Positions 43,811 through 52,355 of a stretch of 64,000 bases of DNA are shown here, one piece after another. Every line of letters starts with the position of its first letter. Positions within the stretch are counted from its first letter, which is position 1. The translations under genes and the position numbers were made by a program. Under the pieces are notes generated by a model. The model searched no databases. It had not been told where the DNA came from and saw only the letters and a list, made by a program, of their open reading frames with translations. Source of the DNA: UM-FILTER-40-17 sp032251335 (GTDB taxonomy: Bacteria; Bacteroidota; Bacteroidia; Flavobacteriales; Flavobacteriaceae); NCBI GenBank assembly GCA_032251335.1, contig JAVVDW010000009.1:51226-115225 (forward strand), written 5' to 3'.

Positions 43811-45337
43811 TTATCCATTATTTGTTACAAACCATTTTATCGCGGTTTGAATGCGTTCTATGGTATTTTGCTTGCCTATCACTTCCATAATGTCGAACAA
43901 ATGAGGTCCTTGCAACGACCCAACCAAGCACAGCCTCAGGGGTTGCATCACTTTTCCAAAACCCGTTTGTGTAGCTTCTAACCAAGTTTTGATATCATTT
44001 TCAATGTTTTTTGAGTCAAAAGCGTTTACGTTTTCTAAAATTTTGATGACTTCCTGCATAAGCACATTTGTCTCGGGCTTCCAGTTTTTAGAAGCTTTGG
44101 CGTCATAAGTAGCCGGTGGCGAAAAAAAATAAGATCCGAGTTGTAACAAATCTTCCGTAAAATGCGCTCTTTCTTTTAAGAGCGAAACGATTTTGACCAA
44201 ATTTAATCCGGCAGACGACAAGTTATTTCTTTCTAAAACAATTTGAAATTCATTGACGAGCACAGTATCTTCTTGTTTGATAAAATATTGATGCTGAAAC
44301 CATTTTGTTTTTTCCGGATCAAATTTTGCGCCTGCTTTATGCACATTTTCGAGTGAAAAAGCGTCCACCAACGCTGAGAGATTGAATATTTCTTGTTCCG
44401 TACCCGGATTCCATCCTAAAAAAGCCAGCATATTGACAACTGCTTCGGGCAGATAGCCTTTCTCCCGATAGCCGGAAGAGACCTCTCCCGTGTTCGGATC
44501 TTTCCAACTGAGCGGAAAAACGGGAAATCCCATTTTATCGCCATCGCGCTTAGAAAGTTTTCCGTTTCCGGTCGGTTTTAAAATGAGGGGCAAGTGTGCA
44601 AAAGCCGGTTGTGTCCAGCCAAATGCTTCGTATAGCAGCACGTGTAGCGCCAAGCTCGGCAGCCATTCTTCCCCGCGAATTACATGCGAAATTTCCATCA
44701 AATGATCATCCACCACGTTGGCCAAATGGTAGGTGGGCATGCCATCACTTTTAAAGAGCACTTTGTCATCGAGCAAACCGGTATCTACCGTAATTTCACC
44801 TCTGATTATATCTGTAAAAGTCAATTTTCGATGTGCAGGTGTTTTAAAACGAACCACATAATTTTCGCCTTGTTGGATTCTTTTTGCAACCAAATCGGTA
44901 TCCAAAGCCAAGGCGTTGTCTAGTTGGTCGCGGTTTTCGTGGTTGTAAATAAAGGTTTTCCCTTCGGCTTCAGCTGATTTTCGAAGCGTTTCTAAAGATT
45001 CCGGGGAATCAAAAGCCACATAGGCCCAATCGTTTTGAAGCAGTGTTTCTACGTATTGTCTGTACAAATCTTTGCGTTCGCTTTGTCTGTAAGGTCCGTA
45101 GCCTTTTTCCAAACCTATGCCTTCGTCAAAGGGAATACCGCACCACTGAAGCGATTCTACTATATAAGCTTCTGCGCCGGGCACAAAACGCGTTTGATCG
45201 GTATCTTCTATACGCAGTATAAAATCGCCACCGTGTTTCTTGGCAAAAAGGTAATTAAACAGTGCCGTCCGGACGCCTCCTATATGCAAAGGGCCTGTGG
45301 GGCTGGGGGCAAAACGAACCCGAACTCGTGCATTCAT
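43811..45337 (-). CDS. gltX: Glutamyl-tRNA synthetase
   Basis: A class I synthetase charging tRNA-Glu, which also supplies the substrate for HemA. The start at 45337 gives MNARVRVRFAPSPTGPLHIGG with the HIGH-like motif at about 18-21. KLSKRDGDKMG (about 259) is the KMSKS loop. The 508-residue length is normal. The open frame 6 codons upstream adds nothing conserved. Confidence 0.97.
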   Translation of the reverse strand: MNARVRVRFAPSPTGPLHIGGVRTALFNYLFAKKHGGDFILRIEDTDQTRFVPGAEAYIVESLQWCGIPFDEGIGLEKGYGPYRQSERKDLYRQYVETLLQNDWAYVAFDSPESLETLRKSAEAEGKTFIYNHENRDQLDNALALDTDLVAKRIQQGENYVVRFKTPAHRKLTFTDIIRGEITVDTGLLDDKVLFKSDGMPTYHLANVVDDHLMEISHVIRGEEWLPSLALHVLLYEAFGWTQPAFAHLPLILKPTGNGKLSKRDGDKMGFPVFPLSWKDPNTGEVSSGYREKGYLPEAVVNMLAFLGWNPGTEQEIFNLSALVDAFSLENVHKAGAKFDPEKTKWFQHQYFIKQEDTVLVNEFQIVLERNNLSSAGLNLVKIVSLLKERAHFTEDLLQLGSYFFSPPATYDAKASKNWKPETNVLMQEVIKILENVNAFDSKNIENDIKTWLEATQTGFGKVMQPLRLCLVGSLQGPHLFDIMEVIGKQNTIERIQTAIKWFVTNNG

Positions 45338-45404
45338 ATTTAAAATTTGCCACAAAGATACTTTGCTTTTGGCTTCAAAAAAAATCTTTAAAACACGTAG
45401 ATTC

Positions 45405-46442
45405 CTAACTATTCGGACGCATCTCGGCAGGAATTCGACGGTTCATAATGGCAAACCACAATGGGGGCACAAAGGCCAAAACCATAGAAGTTGGGTATCC
45501 AAAAGGAAGTTGCGGACTGCTTTTGTGACAATGCAACAACTGGTATTTTTTGTTTGATTTGTAGTGATGGTCGCTGTGCCGGGTCAGCTCGTACAAAACT
45601 ATACGTCCGAGTGTGTGGTTGGAATTCCAAGAATGTATTTCTGCTACGCGCTCGTAGCGCCCCGATGGAAGCTGCTTTCTTCGGAGTCCGTAGTGTTCGA
45701 TATAGTTGATGGTTTCCAGCAGCAGCATGCCCACTATGGCAGCCGCTATGGCAAAAAGTAAAGCCGTCGCACCAAATACCAAATACACGAGCAATAAGTA
45801 CATCAGTTGAAAAACGGTAAACATCAACATATCGTTTGTTGTAGAAAGAAAATTTTGAGTGTTGGATTTGTTAAGTTTGCGCTGAATTTTCCAGGCTTTG
45901 AAGTAGGTGCCAAACACGGATTGAATCCAGAAGAAATACAGTGGTTGGTTAAACCTAGCTGTTGACGGGTCTTTGGGTGTGCCCACATCTAAGTGATGGC
46001 CGTGGTTGTGTTCCACATAGAAATGCGAATACAAGCTCGGCCAAAGCAATACTTTGGCTAAAAACCTTTCGCCAAAAGCATCTCTATGTCCCAATTCATG
46101 CGCTACATTGATGGCGTTGGCACCCAAAACAATACCTGTGCTAATTACAAGTCCTGTAAACTCTAGGTTGCTGAGGCTATGGTTTGAAACGGTCTGAAGG
46201 CCGTAAAACAAAATACCGTAAACAATGGGGACATTCAAATACAACATCCAATCGTATAATGTGTTTTTTGAAAGTTTTTCGGCCTTGTCAACCGAAATGT
46301 TTTCGGTCTGAAGCGGTAGTAAAATTTCGGCAAAAGGGAGCAACACAAATGCATAAAAAACGACTGCGTACATTCCCCAGCCTCCAAAATAGAATCCTGT
46401 GACGGCTACCACAGGGATAGAGTATGCCCATAAATATTTCAT
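45405..46442 (-). CDS. AlkB-like alkane 1-monooxygenase
   Basis: A 345-residue non-heme diiron membrane hydroxylase. All histidine motifs of the AlkB group are present: HELGHR (about 113), HNHGHH (about 145), NYIEHYGL (about 250) and TRHSDHH (about 291), along with about six hydrophobic segments. AlkB enzymes oxidise the terminal carbon of alkanes or related chains. No rubredoxin gene is in the window, so the electron donor and true substrate are unknown. Two hairpin-repeat copies lie directly upstream. Confidence 0.9.
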   Translation of the reverse strand: MKYLWAYSIPVVAVTGFYFGGWGMYAVVFYAFVLLPFAEILLPLQTENISVDKAEKLSKNTLYDWMLYLNVPIVYGILFYGLQTVSNHSLSNLEFTGLVISTGIVLGANAINVAHELGHRDAFGERFLAKVLLWPSLYSHFYVEHNHGHHLDVGTPKDPSTARFNQPLYFFWIQSVFGTYFKAWKIQRKLNKSNTQNFLSTTNDMLMFTVFQLMYLLLVYLVFGATALLFAIAAAIVGMLLLETINYIEHYGLRRKQLPSGRYERVAEIHSWNSNHTLGRIVLYELTRHSDHHYKSNKKYQLLHCHKSSPQLPFGYPTSMVLAFVPPLWFAIMNRRIPAEMRPNS

Positions 46443-46480
46443 CTGTTTCTGTTTTTTAAGTATTTGATAATCATTTGAAT

Positions 46481-46544
46481 ATAATCATCCGTCTGTGTGT
46501 CAATTTTACCTTGCCATGGATGTTTCATCTGTTTATATTATTTG
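46481..46544 (-). repeat. Hairpin repeat copy C1 (degenerate) next to alkB
   Basis: It keeps the loop and right half (ATAATCAT, GTCTGTGTGTCAATTTTACC, ATGTTTCATCTG) but has lost the left GGAACGCCC arm, which is replaced by unrelated AT-rich sequence. Read on the minus strand it carries a 29-codon frame (46528-46439) ending in TGA that overlaps the alkB ATG as ATGA. Confidence 0.7.
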
Positions 46545-46554
46545 TTTTTTCGGT

Positions 46555-46584
46555 CATGCTTCGACTGCGTTCAGCACAGGCATG
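46555..46584. repeat. Second intergenic repeat, CATG-flanked
   Basis: CATG, then CTTCGACTGCGTTCAGCACAGG, then CATG again. The reverse complement contains GAACGCAGTCGAAG, close to a GAGCGCAGTCGAAG motif that I recall as common between genes in Bacteroidota genomes. It is inserted between hairpin copies C1 and C2. Confidence 0.6.
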
Positions 46585-46642
46585 GAACGCCCTGCGATAA
46601 TCATACTCCTGTGTGTCAATATTTTTACATGGGCGTTTCATC
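46581..46642 (-). repeat. Hairpin repeat copy C2 (complete)
   Basis: Arms are GGAACGCCC (46584-46592) and GGGCGTTTC (46631-46639) with a 38-nt loop containing GATAATCATACTCCTGTGTG. It is nearly identical to copies A1 and A2, 35 kb away. Confidence 0.85.
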
Positions 46643-46765
46643 AAATGGTGTTTTCAACGCTTCGAATTTCGCAAAAAAAATTGACTCTTGTGAAACTGGA
46701 AGTATTTGGTTTATTTTAACGAGTCTTTTCATCTTAATATCTTACTTTTAACGCATTAAAAAAAA

Positions 46766-49700
46766 GTGAAGACTGCTGCTGCTGAAATATTAAACAAACT
46801 CGAAGGCTACATTCGGAAATATTATCTGAATGAATTGCTGCGCGGTGCTATATTTTTTATAGCGCTTGGCTTGTTGTATTTCCTGCTCATCACTTCACTA
46901 GAGTATTTTTTGTGGTTAAACACCACCTTCAGAACCCTGTTGTTTTGGGTTTTTATTCTAGTAGAACTCGGTCTGTTTGCTTGGTTTGTCGTGCGCCCTG
47001 TTTTGGGATTGTTTAACATCCGTCGCGGACTTACTGTTGAGGCAGCAGCTAAAAATATCGGCAGACATTTTCCGGAGGTAAAAGATAAACTGACAAACCT
47101 CTTGCAACTGCAAACTCAGGATACAGACAACGAATTGGTTTTGGCTGCCATTCGCCAAAAATCGGTTGAATTGAAACCAATTCCATTTCAAATCGCCATC
47201 AACTTACAAAACAACGTTCCGTTTCTAAAATATGCCTTCATTCCGGTTTTGATCATCTTAGCTATTTTGTTTACAGGTAAATCCGACTTTTTTGAGGGCT
47301 ATAGCCGCGTGGCGCGGTTCAACACTCCTTTTTCGCCGCCTCCGCCCTTTCAGTTTATGCTTCTCAACAAAGCATTGACAGCAATCGAAAACGAAGACTT
47401 TACAATTCGGGTGAAAACAGTTGGCGATGTGGTTCCGGAAACCATGAGTGTTTTCGTAAATGGCAAAGAGCGACTGTTAAAAAAAATAGATGCTCAAAGC
47501 TTTGCCTATACCTTCGAAAACATCAAAGAGCGAAAAGATTTTTACTTTCAATCAGGCAAATACAACTCTGAGGTTTATGCCCTTACCTTGCTAAAGGTGC
47601 CTGCCATGTTGCAGATGAAAATGAAGTTGGATTATCCGTCCTACACAGGCAAAAAAGACGAAAGCATGGAAAATACCGGAAATGTGACTGTCCCCGAGGG
47701 CACGCAAATTCGCTGGGAAATTAGGGCCAAAAACACCTCACAAATTGTCTTTGAAGACCGTGATAGTTTGCGAAATTTCGAGAAGCAAAACAATTTATTT
47801 GTCTTTGACAAAACGGTTCAATTCAATCAGACGTATGCTTTGAGTTCTTCCAACGAAGCTTTAAAAAACCACGAACGCCTTCAATATAATATTGAAGTGG
47901 TCAGAGACGAAATGCCCGTCATCAAAGTCAGGCAACTCATCGATTCTCTCAATCCAAGTGTTCAGTATTTTGCCGGACAATTGTCTGATGATTATGGTTT
48001 AAAAACTTTAAAGTTGGTTTACCAAATAAAAAATCAGGTTAAAACATCTAAAAGTATTTTACTTTCCGTAAAAAAAGGATTGATTGATCAGTTTACGCTT
48101 TCTTTTCCGGACAGCTTAGATCTTTTGCCGGGTAATGCTTATGAAATTTATTTTGAAGTAGGCGATAATGACGGCTTTAACGGCTCAAAAGTTTCAAGAA
48201 GCGAAACCTTTTTCTACAATAAAAAAACGAGTACAGAAACACAGGCGTATCTTTTAAACCAGCAACAAAATCTGATGCAAAATTTGGATAAAACCAATGA
48301 TAATATTCAGAAATTTGACAAGCAAATAGAAAAGCTCAACGAACTGCAAAAATCAAAATCCAATTTGTCATGGAACGAGCAGCAAGCCCTAAAAGATGTG
48401 ATTGAACGACAAAAGCAGCAAGAGAGCATGATGAAGAAATTCTCGGAAGATTTGATGAAAAGCTTTCAGCAAAACCCCGAAGAAACGCCCATGCAAGAAT
48501 CGCTTAAGGAGCGTTTAGAGCAAAACAAAAATGAAGCAGAGGCCAACGAAAAACTGTTGGAAGAACTCCAAAAAATTGCCGATAAACTTTCGCAAACGGA
48601 ACTTACAGAGCGTTTGGAAGAGCTGGCAAAGCAATCTAAAAGCCGAAAAAAAAGTTTACAACAATTGTTAGAGCTCACCAAGCGCTACTACGTGGAACAG
48701 AAAATGCAATCCATCGCTAATCAGGTATCGCAGCTGGCAGAAAAACAAGAGCAACTCTCCGAAGAAAGCCCTGACAAGAATACAGCCGCCGAACAAGAAA
48801 AAATGAACGAACGTTTTGACGCTCTCAAAAAAGATTTTGACGAATTGGAAAAAGACAATGCGAAACTGCAAAAACCTGTTTCGATAGACCGAGATCAAAT
48901 TACAGAAAAAGAAATCAGCAAGGAGCAAGAAAAAGCGCAGGAATCGCTAAAACAAAACAAACCAGAGCAAGCAAAACCCAGACAAAAACGCGCAGCGGAG
49001 AAAATGAAGCAAATGGGCCAACAAATGCAACAATCTATGTCTATGAGCGGCCAAGACCAGCTTCAAGAAGACATAGACGTTTTGCGGCAGATTATGGAAA
49101 ACATGCTAACTTTCTCTATGGAGCAGGAAAAGCTCATGGAAAAAACGGATGCTTCTGAACGCAACACCAAAGGTTTTTCGAATGTTTTGAAAGAACAATA
49201 TTACCTTCGAGAACATTTCTCACACATAGATGACAGCATTTTTACCTTATCGCTACGCCACCCGGAATTCTCTGAAAAAATCAACCAAGAAATTGAAAAA
49301 ATTTACAGTTTCACAGACCGGTCTTTAGAAGAACTATCTGAATATCAAATATATAAAGCAGCTTCTACACAACAGTACACCTTGGCTTCGGCCAATGTAT
49401 TGGCCGATTTTTTAAGTGATATCTTGCAGAATATGCAAGAGCGGATGTCGGGTAAAGGCGGCGGCGGTGAACAGGGTTTTCAACTACCCGACATTATCCA
49501 GCAACAAAAAACGCTCACGGAGCAAATGGAAGAAAAAATGGGTGAGCAGAAAGGAAAAGAAGGGAAAGAAGGGAAAGATGGAGAACAGGGAAAAGAGTCC
49601 GGACAAGAAAAGGGCAAAGGTTCGAACAATGGTGAGAGTGAAGAAAATTCTGAAGAGAACTATGGTGAATTGCTCGAAATGCTCAAACAACAACAAGCCT

Positions 49701-50068
49701 TAAACCAAGCCCTAAAAGACCTCATTCAAAAAGAAGGACTCACGCCGCCAAACACCAATTTGCTCAAGCAAGCTGAGCAGTTGGAAAGAGAAATGCTAAT
49801 GCAAGGCTACAACGCTAATGTCTTGGAAAAAATGAAAAATTTCCAACACCAATTGCTCCAGCTCAAAGATGCTGTAAACAAACAAAATAATGAAGAACAA
49901 AGAGTTTCCAAATTTAACGAAAAAACGTTCTCCCAACCCGATACGATGCCGTTAAACATCAAAGAATATTTCCGGGAAATTGAAATATTAAACAGACAAC
50001 CCTTACCTTTGCAGCCCTCTTTTAAACAAAAAATTAAAAAGTATTTTACAAAGGATGATTCAATTTAA
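46766..50068 (+). CDS. DUF4175 family large membrane protein
   Basis: A 1,100-residue protein of unknown function, matching the DUF4175 family. The GTG at 46766 gives MKTAAAEILNKLEGYIRKYY. Hydrophobic segments lie at about 26-46, 53-76 and 150-168, then an extracytoplasmic region of about 340 residues. Residues about 490-740 are long coiled coils rich in Gln, Glu and Lys (for example QKSKSNLSWNEQQALKDVIE). A low-complexity Lys/Glu/Gly stretch follows at about 920-960, and helical segments run to the end. It overlaps ybeY by 14 bp, so the two are translationally linked. Confidence 0.82.
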   Translation: MKTAAAEILNKLEGYIRKYYLNELLRGAIFFIALGLLYFLLITSLEYFLWLNTTFRTLLFWVFILVELGLFAWFVVRPVLGLFNIRRGLTVEAAAKNIGRHFPEVKDKLTNLLQLQTQDTDNELVLAAIRQKSVELKPIPFQIAINLQNNVPFLKYAFIPVLIILAILFTGKSDFFEGYSRVARFNTPFSPPPPFQFMLLNKALTAIENEDFTIRVKTVGDVVPETMSVFVNGKERLLKKIDAQSFAYTFENIKERKDFYFQSGKYNSEVYALTLLKVPAMLQMKMKLDYPSYTGKKDESMENTGNVTVPEGTQIRWEIRAKNTSQIVFEDRDSLRNFEKQNNLFVFDKTVQFNQTYALSSSNEALKNHERLQYNIEVVRDEMPVIKVRQLIDSLNPSVQYFAGQLSDDYGLKTLKLVYQIKNQVKTSKSILLSVKKGLIDQFTLSFPDSLDLLPGNAYEIYFEVGDNDGFNGSKVSRSETFFYNKKTSTETQAYLLNQQQNLMQNLDKTNDNIQKFDKQIEKLNELQKSKSNLSWNEQQALKDVIERQKQQESMMKKFSEDLMKSFQQNPEETPMQESLKERLEQNKNEAEANEKLLEELQKIADKLSQTELTERLEELAKQSKSRKKSLQQLLELTKRYYVEQKMQSIANQVSQLAEKQEQLSEESPDKNTAAEQEKMNERFDALKKDFDELEKDNAKLQKPVSIDRDQITEKEISKEQEKAQESLKQNKPEQAKPRQKRAAEKMKQMGQQMQQSMSMSGQDQLQEDIDVLRQIMENMLTFSMEQEKLMEKTDASERNTKGFSNVLKEQYYLREHFSHIDDSIFTLSLRHPEFSEKINQEIEKIYSFTDRSLEELSEYQIYKAASTQQYTLASANVLADFLSDILQNMQERMSGKGGGGEQGFQLPDIIQQQKTLTEQMEEKMGEQKGKEGKEGKDGEQGKESGQEKGKGSNNGESEENSEENYGELLEMLKQQQALNQALKDLIQKEGLTPPNTNLLKQAEQLEREMLMQGYNANVLEKMKNFQHQLLQLKDAVNKQNNEEQRVSKFNEKTFSQPDTMPLNIKEYFREIEILNRQPLPLQPSFKQKIKKYFTKDDSI

Positions 50069-50474
50069 CTACCGCTGTGATTTTAGTCTGGCTGATGAAA
50101 CCCAAATTGAAAATTGGTTACAACTTTGCGCTGCAGACGAAAACAAAGAAATAGGTGAATTGGCTTTTTTCTTCTGCTCAGACGCAGAAATCTTGGCTTT
50201 AAATCAGGAGCATTTGGGTCACGATTTTTACACAGACATCCTCACGTTTGACTACGTTGTTGGCAACATGCTTTTTGGTGATATTTTTATTTCCGTCGAG
50301 CGTGTGGCAGAAAATGCCAAAGCATTACAAATTTCTTTTGATCGAGAAATGCAAAGAGTCATCATCCACGGCCTGTTACATCTCTGTGGATATGCCGATA
50401 AAACAGACACCGAATCCGCTTTGATGCGAGATATAGAAAACGAAAAACTAAAATTGTTTCACGTGAAACCATGA
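50055..50474 (+). CDS. ybeY: Endoribonuclease YbeY
   Basis: YbeY is a metal-dependent RNase that matures the 16S rRNA 3' end and takes part in ribosome quality control. The 139-residue protein has GELAFFFCSDAEILALNQEHLGHDFYTDILTFD and the metal motif HGLLHLCGY near 110. The third histidine of the usual GYDH is absent (GYADKTDTE). It overlaps the DUF4175 gene by 14 bp and mnmG by 4 bp (ATGA). A parS-like site covers its last codons. Confidence 0.93.
   Translation: MIQFNYRCDFSLADETQIENWLQLCAADENKEIGELAFFFCSDAEILALNQEHLGHDFYTDILTFDYVVGNMLFGDIFISVERVAENAKALQISFDREMQRVIIHGLLHLCGYADKTDTESALMRDIENEKLKLFHVKP
50455..50470. other. parS-like site 1, at the ybeY-mnmG junction
   Basis: The 16 bases TGTTTCACGTGAAACC match the consensus ParB site TGTTTCACGTGAAACA at 15 of 16 positions and form a palindrome except for the last base. 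The site ends one base before the mnmG ATG. It lies in coding sequence of ybeY. Confidence 0.7.
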
Positions 50475-52348
50475 GTTTATTTCAAGACATATACGATGTA
50501 ATTGTAGTAGGTGGCGGTCATGCAGGTTGTGAAGCCGCAGCGGCAGCCGCCAACATGGGGTCTAAAACCCTGTTAGTAACCATGAATCTTCAAACCCTTG
50601 GGCAGATGTCTTGTAACCCGGCTATGGGTGGTATTGCTAAAGGGCAGATTGTGTGTGAAATTGATGCTTTGGGCGGCTATTCGGGTATCGTGAGCGACTT
50701 GTCTGCCATTCAGTTTAGAATGCTGAATCGCTCTAAAGGTCCTGCCATGTGGAGTCCGCGTACACAAAATGACAGAATGCGCTTTGCAGAAACCTGGCGT
50801 CTCAAACTGGAACAAACGCCCAATTTGGATTTTTATCAGGAAATGGTGAAAAGCCTCATTATTAAAAATGGACGGGTTACTGGGGTTATAACTTCTCTAG
50901 GCATACAAATAAAAGGTAAAACAGTAGTATTGACAAACGGCACTTTTTTAAATGGTTTGATTCATATTGGTGAGAAACAATTTGGTGGTGGTCGTGCCGG
51001 TGAATCGGCCGCCTATGGTATCACAGAACAACTTGTCTCTTTGGGATTCGAATCCGGCAGGATGAAAACAGGTACGCCACCGCGCGTAGATGGCAGGTCG
51101 CTCAATTACACACTCATGGAAGAACAAGCCGGTGATGAAATGCCTCAGAAGTTTTCTTTCTCAGATGAAACAAAGCCGCTAAGCAAACAACGTTCATGTT
51201 TTATCACTTATACAAACCCGACAGTACACGATTTGCTCAGAGAAGGATTTGATCGATCGCCAATGTTTAACGGGCGCATTCAAAGTATTGGCCCTAGGTA
51301 TTGTCCGTCGGTGGAAGATAAAATTAACCGTTTTGCAGAAAAAGAACGTCATCAAATATTTGTGGAGCCGGAAGGCTGGCATACAGTTGAGGTTTATGTA
51401 AACGGATTCTCAACCTCATTGCCCGAAGATGTTCAATACAAAGCTTTAAAAGCAGTGCCTGGTTTTGAAAAGGTGAAGTTTTTTAGAGCGGGTTACGCCA
51501 TTGAATACGATTATTTTCCGCCGACGCAGCTTCAATACTCGCTAGAAACCAAACTGATTGGCGGCCTTTATTTTGCCGGACAGATAAACGGCACCACCGG
51601 ATATGAAGAAGCGGCATCGCAGGGATTGATGGCAGGAATCAACGCACATTTGTCTGTAAAAGAAAAAGCGCCTTTTATCCTCAAGAGAAGTGACGCCTAT
51701 ATTGGAGTCCTAATAGACGATCTCATTACCAAAGGGACAGAAGAGCCCTACAGGATGTTTACTTCTCGCGCCGAGCACAGAACCTTGTTGCGCCAGGATA
51801 ACGCTGATGTGCGCTTAACAAATATCGGTCATCAAATTGGACTAGCTTCAACAGAACGACTTAAAAAAGTGGAAGCAAAGAGGAACAAAACGGATTCGTT
51901 TGTACAATTCTTAAAAAAAACCAGTGTATCCACAGATGAAATCAATCCGATTTTGACAGTGGTCGATTCGGCTAATGTGACACAATCTGATAAGTTGTTT
52001 AAGTTTCTGAGTCGCCCAAATATCAATTTGAAAATGCTGGGAACTTTAAACAAAGTGGCTGATTTTATCTCCGATAATCATTTGGAAGAAGAAGAAATTG
52101 AACAAGCCGAAATTCAAGTTAAATATTCCGGATACATAGAAAAAGAAATGGCGCAAGTTGACAAACTCAGCAGGCTAGAAGACATCCGAATACCCGTGGG
52201 TTTTGATTACGATAAAGTGAAATCGCTGTCTATAGAAAGTCGCCAAAAGCTACAGAAAATATTGCCCGCCACCTTAGCACAAGCCTCAAGAATTAGTGGA
52301 GTTTCACCAAGCGATATCTCCACGTTGCTCGTTTATATGGGCAGATAA
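50471..52348 (+). CDS. mnmG: tRNA uridine-5-carboxymethylaminomethyl modification enzyme MnmG (GidA)
   Basis: MnmG, with MnmE, adds the carboxymethylaminomethyl group at U34 of several tRNAs, using FAD. The 625-residue protein has the FAD motif GGGHAGCEAA (14-23), CNPAMGGIAKGQIVCEIDALGG, GRAGESAAYG and KTGTPPRVDGRS, and the C-terminal MnmE-interaction domain with ISGVSPSDISTLLVY. In many bacteria gidA lies near the replication origin; here it is flanked by two parS-like sites. Confidence 0.97.
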   Translation: MSLFQDIYDVIVVGGGHAGCEAAAAAANMGSKTLLVTMNLQTLGQMSCNPAMGGIAKGQIVCEIDALGGYSGIVSDLSAIQFRMLNRSKGPAMWSPRTQNDRMRFAETWRLKLEQTPNLDFYQEMVKSLIIKNGRVTGVITSLGIQIKGKTVVLTNGTFLNGLIHIGEKQFGGGRAGESAAYGITEQLVSLGFESGRMKTGTPPRVDGRSLNYTLMEEQAGDEMPQKFSFSDETKPLSKQRSCFITYTNPTVHDLLREGFDRSPMFNGRIQSIGPRYCPSVEDKINRFAEKERHQIFVEPEGWHTVEVYVNGFSTSLPEDVQYKALKAVPGFEKVKFFRAGYAIEYDYFPPTQLQYSLETKLIGGLYFAGQINGTTGYEEAASQGLMAGINAHLSVKEKAPFILKRSDAYIGVLIDDLITKGTEEPYRMFTSRAEHRTLLRQDNADVRLTNIGHQIGLASTERLKKVEAKRNKTDSFVQFLKKTSVSTDEINPILTVVDSANVTQSDKLFKFLSRPNINLKMLGTLNKVADFISDNHLEEEEIEQAEIQVKYSGYIEKEMAQVDKLSRLEDIRIPVGFDYDKVKSLSIESRQKLQKILPATLAQASRISGVSPSDISTLLVYMGR

Positions 52349-52355
52349 AACTCAA

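Larger units (their letters stand above)
46443..46765. other. 323-bp gap between alkB and the DUF4175 gene
   Basis: No convincing gene. It holds a degenerate (46481-46544) and a complete (46581-46642) hairpin repeat, a CATG-flanked insertion of another intergenic repeat (46555-46584), and about 120 bp of AT-rich sequence before the GTG start of the DUF4175 gene that should carry its promoter. Confidence 0.7.

Noticed and set aside
49540..49620. GA-rich stretch in the DUF4175 gene as a purine-tract regulatory element
   Set aside because: It encodes the low-complexity Lys/Glu/Gly linker, which explains the base composition.
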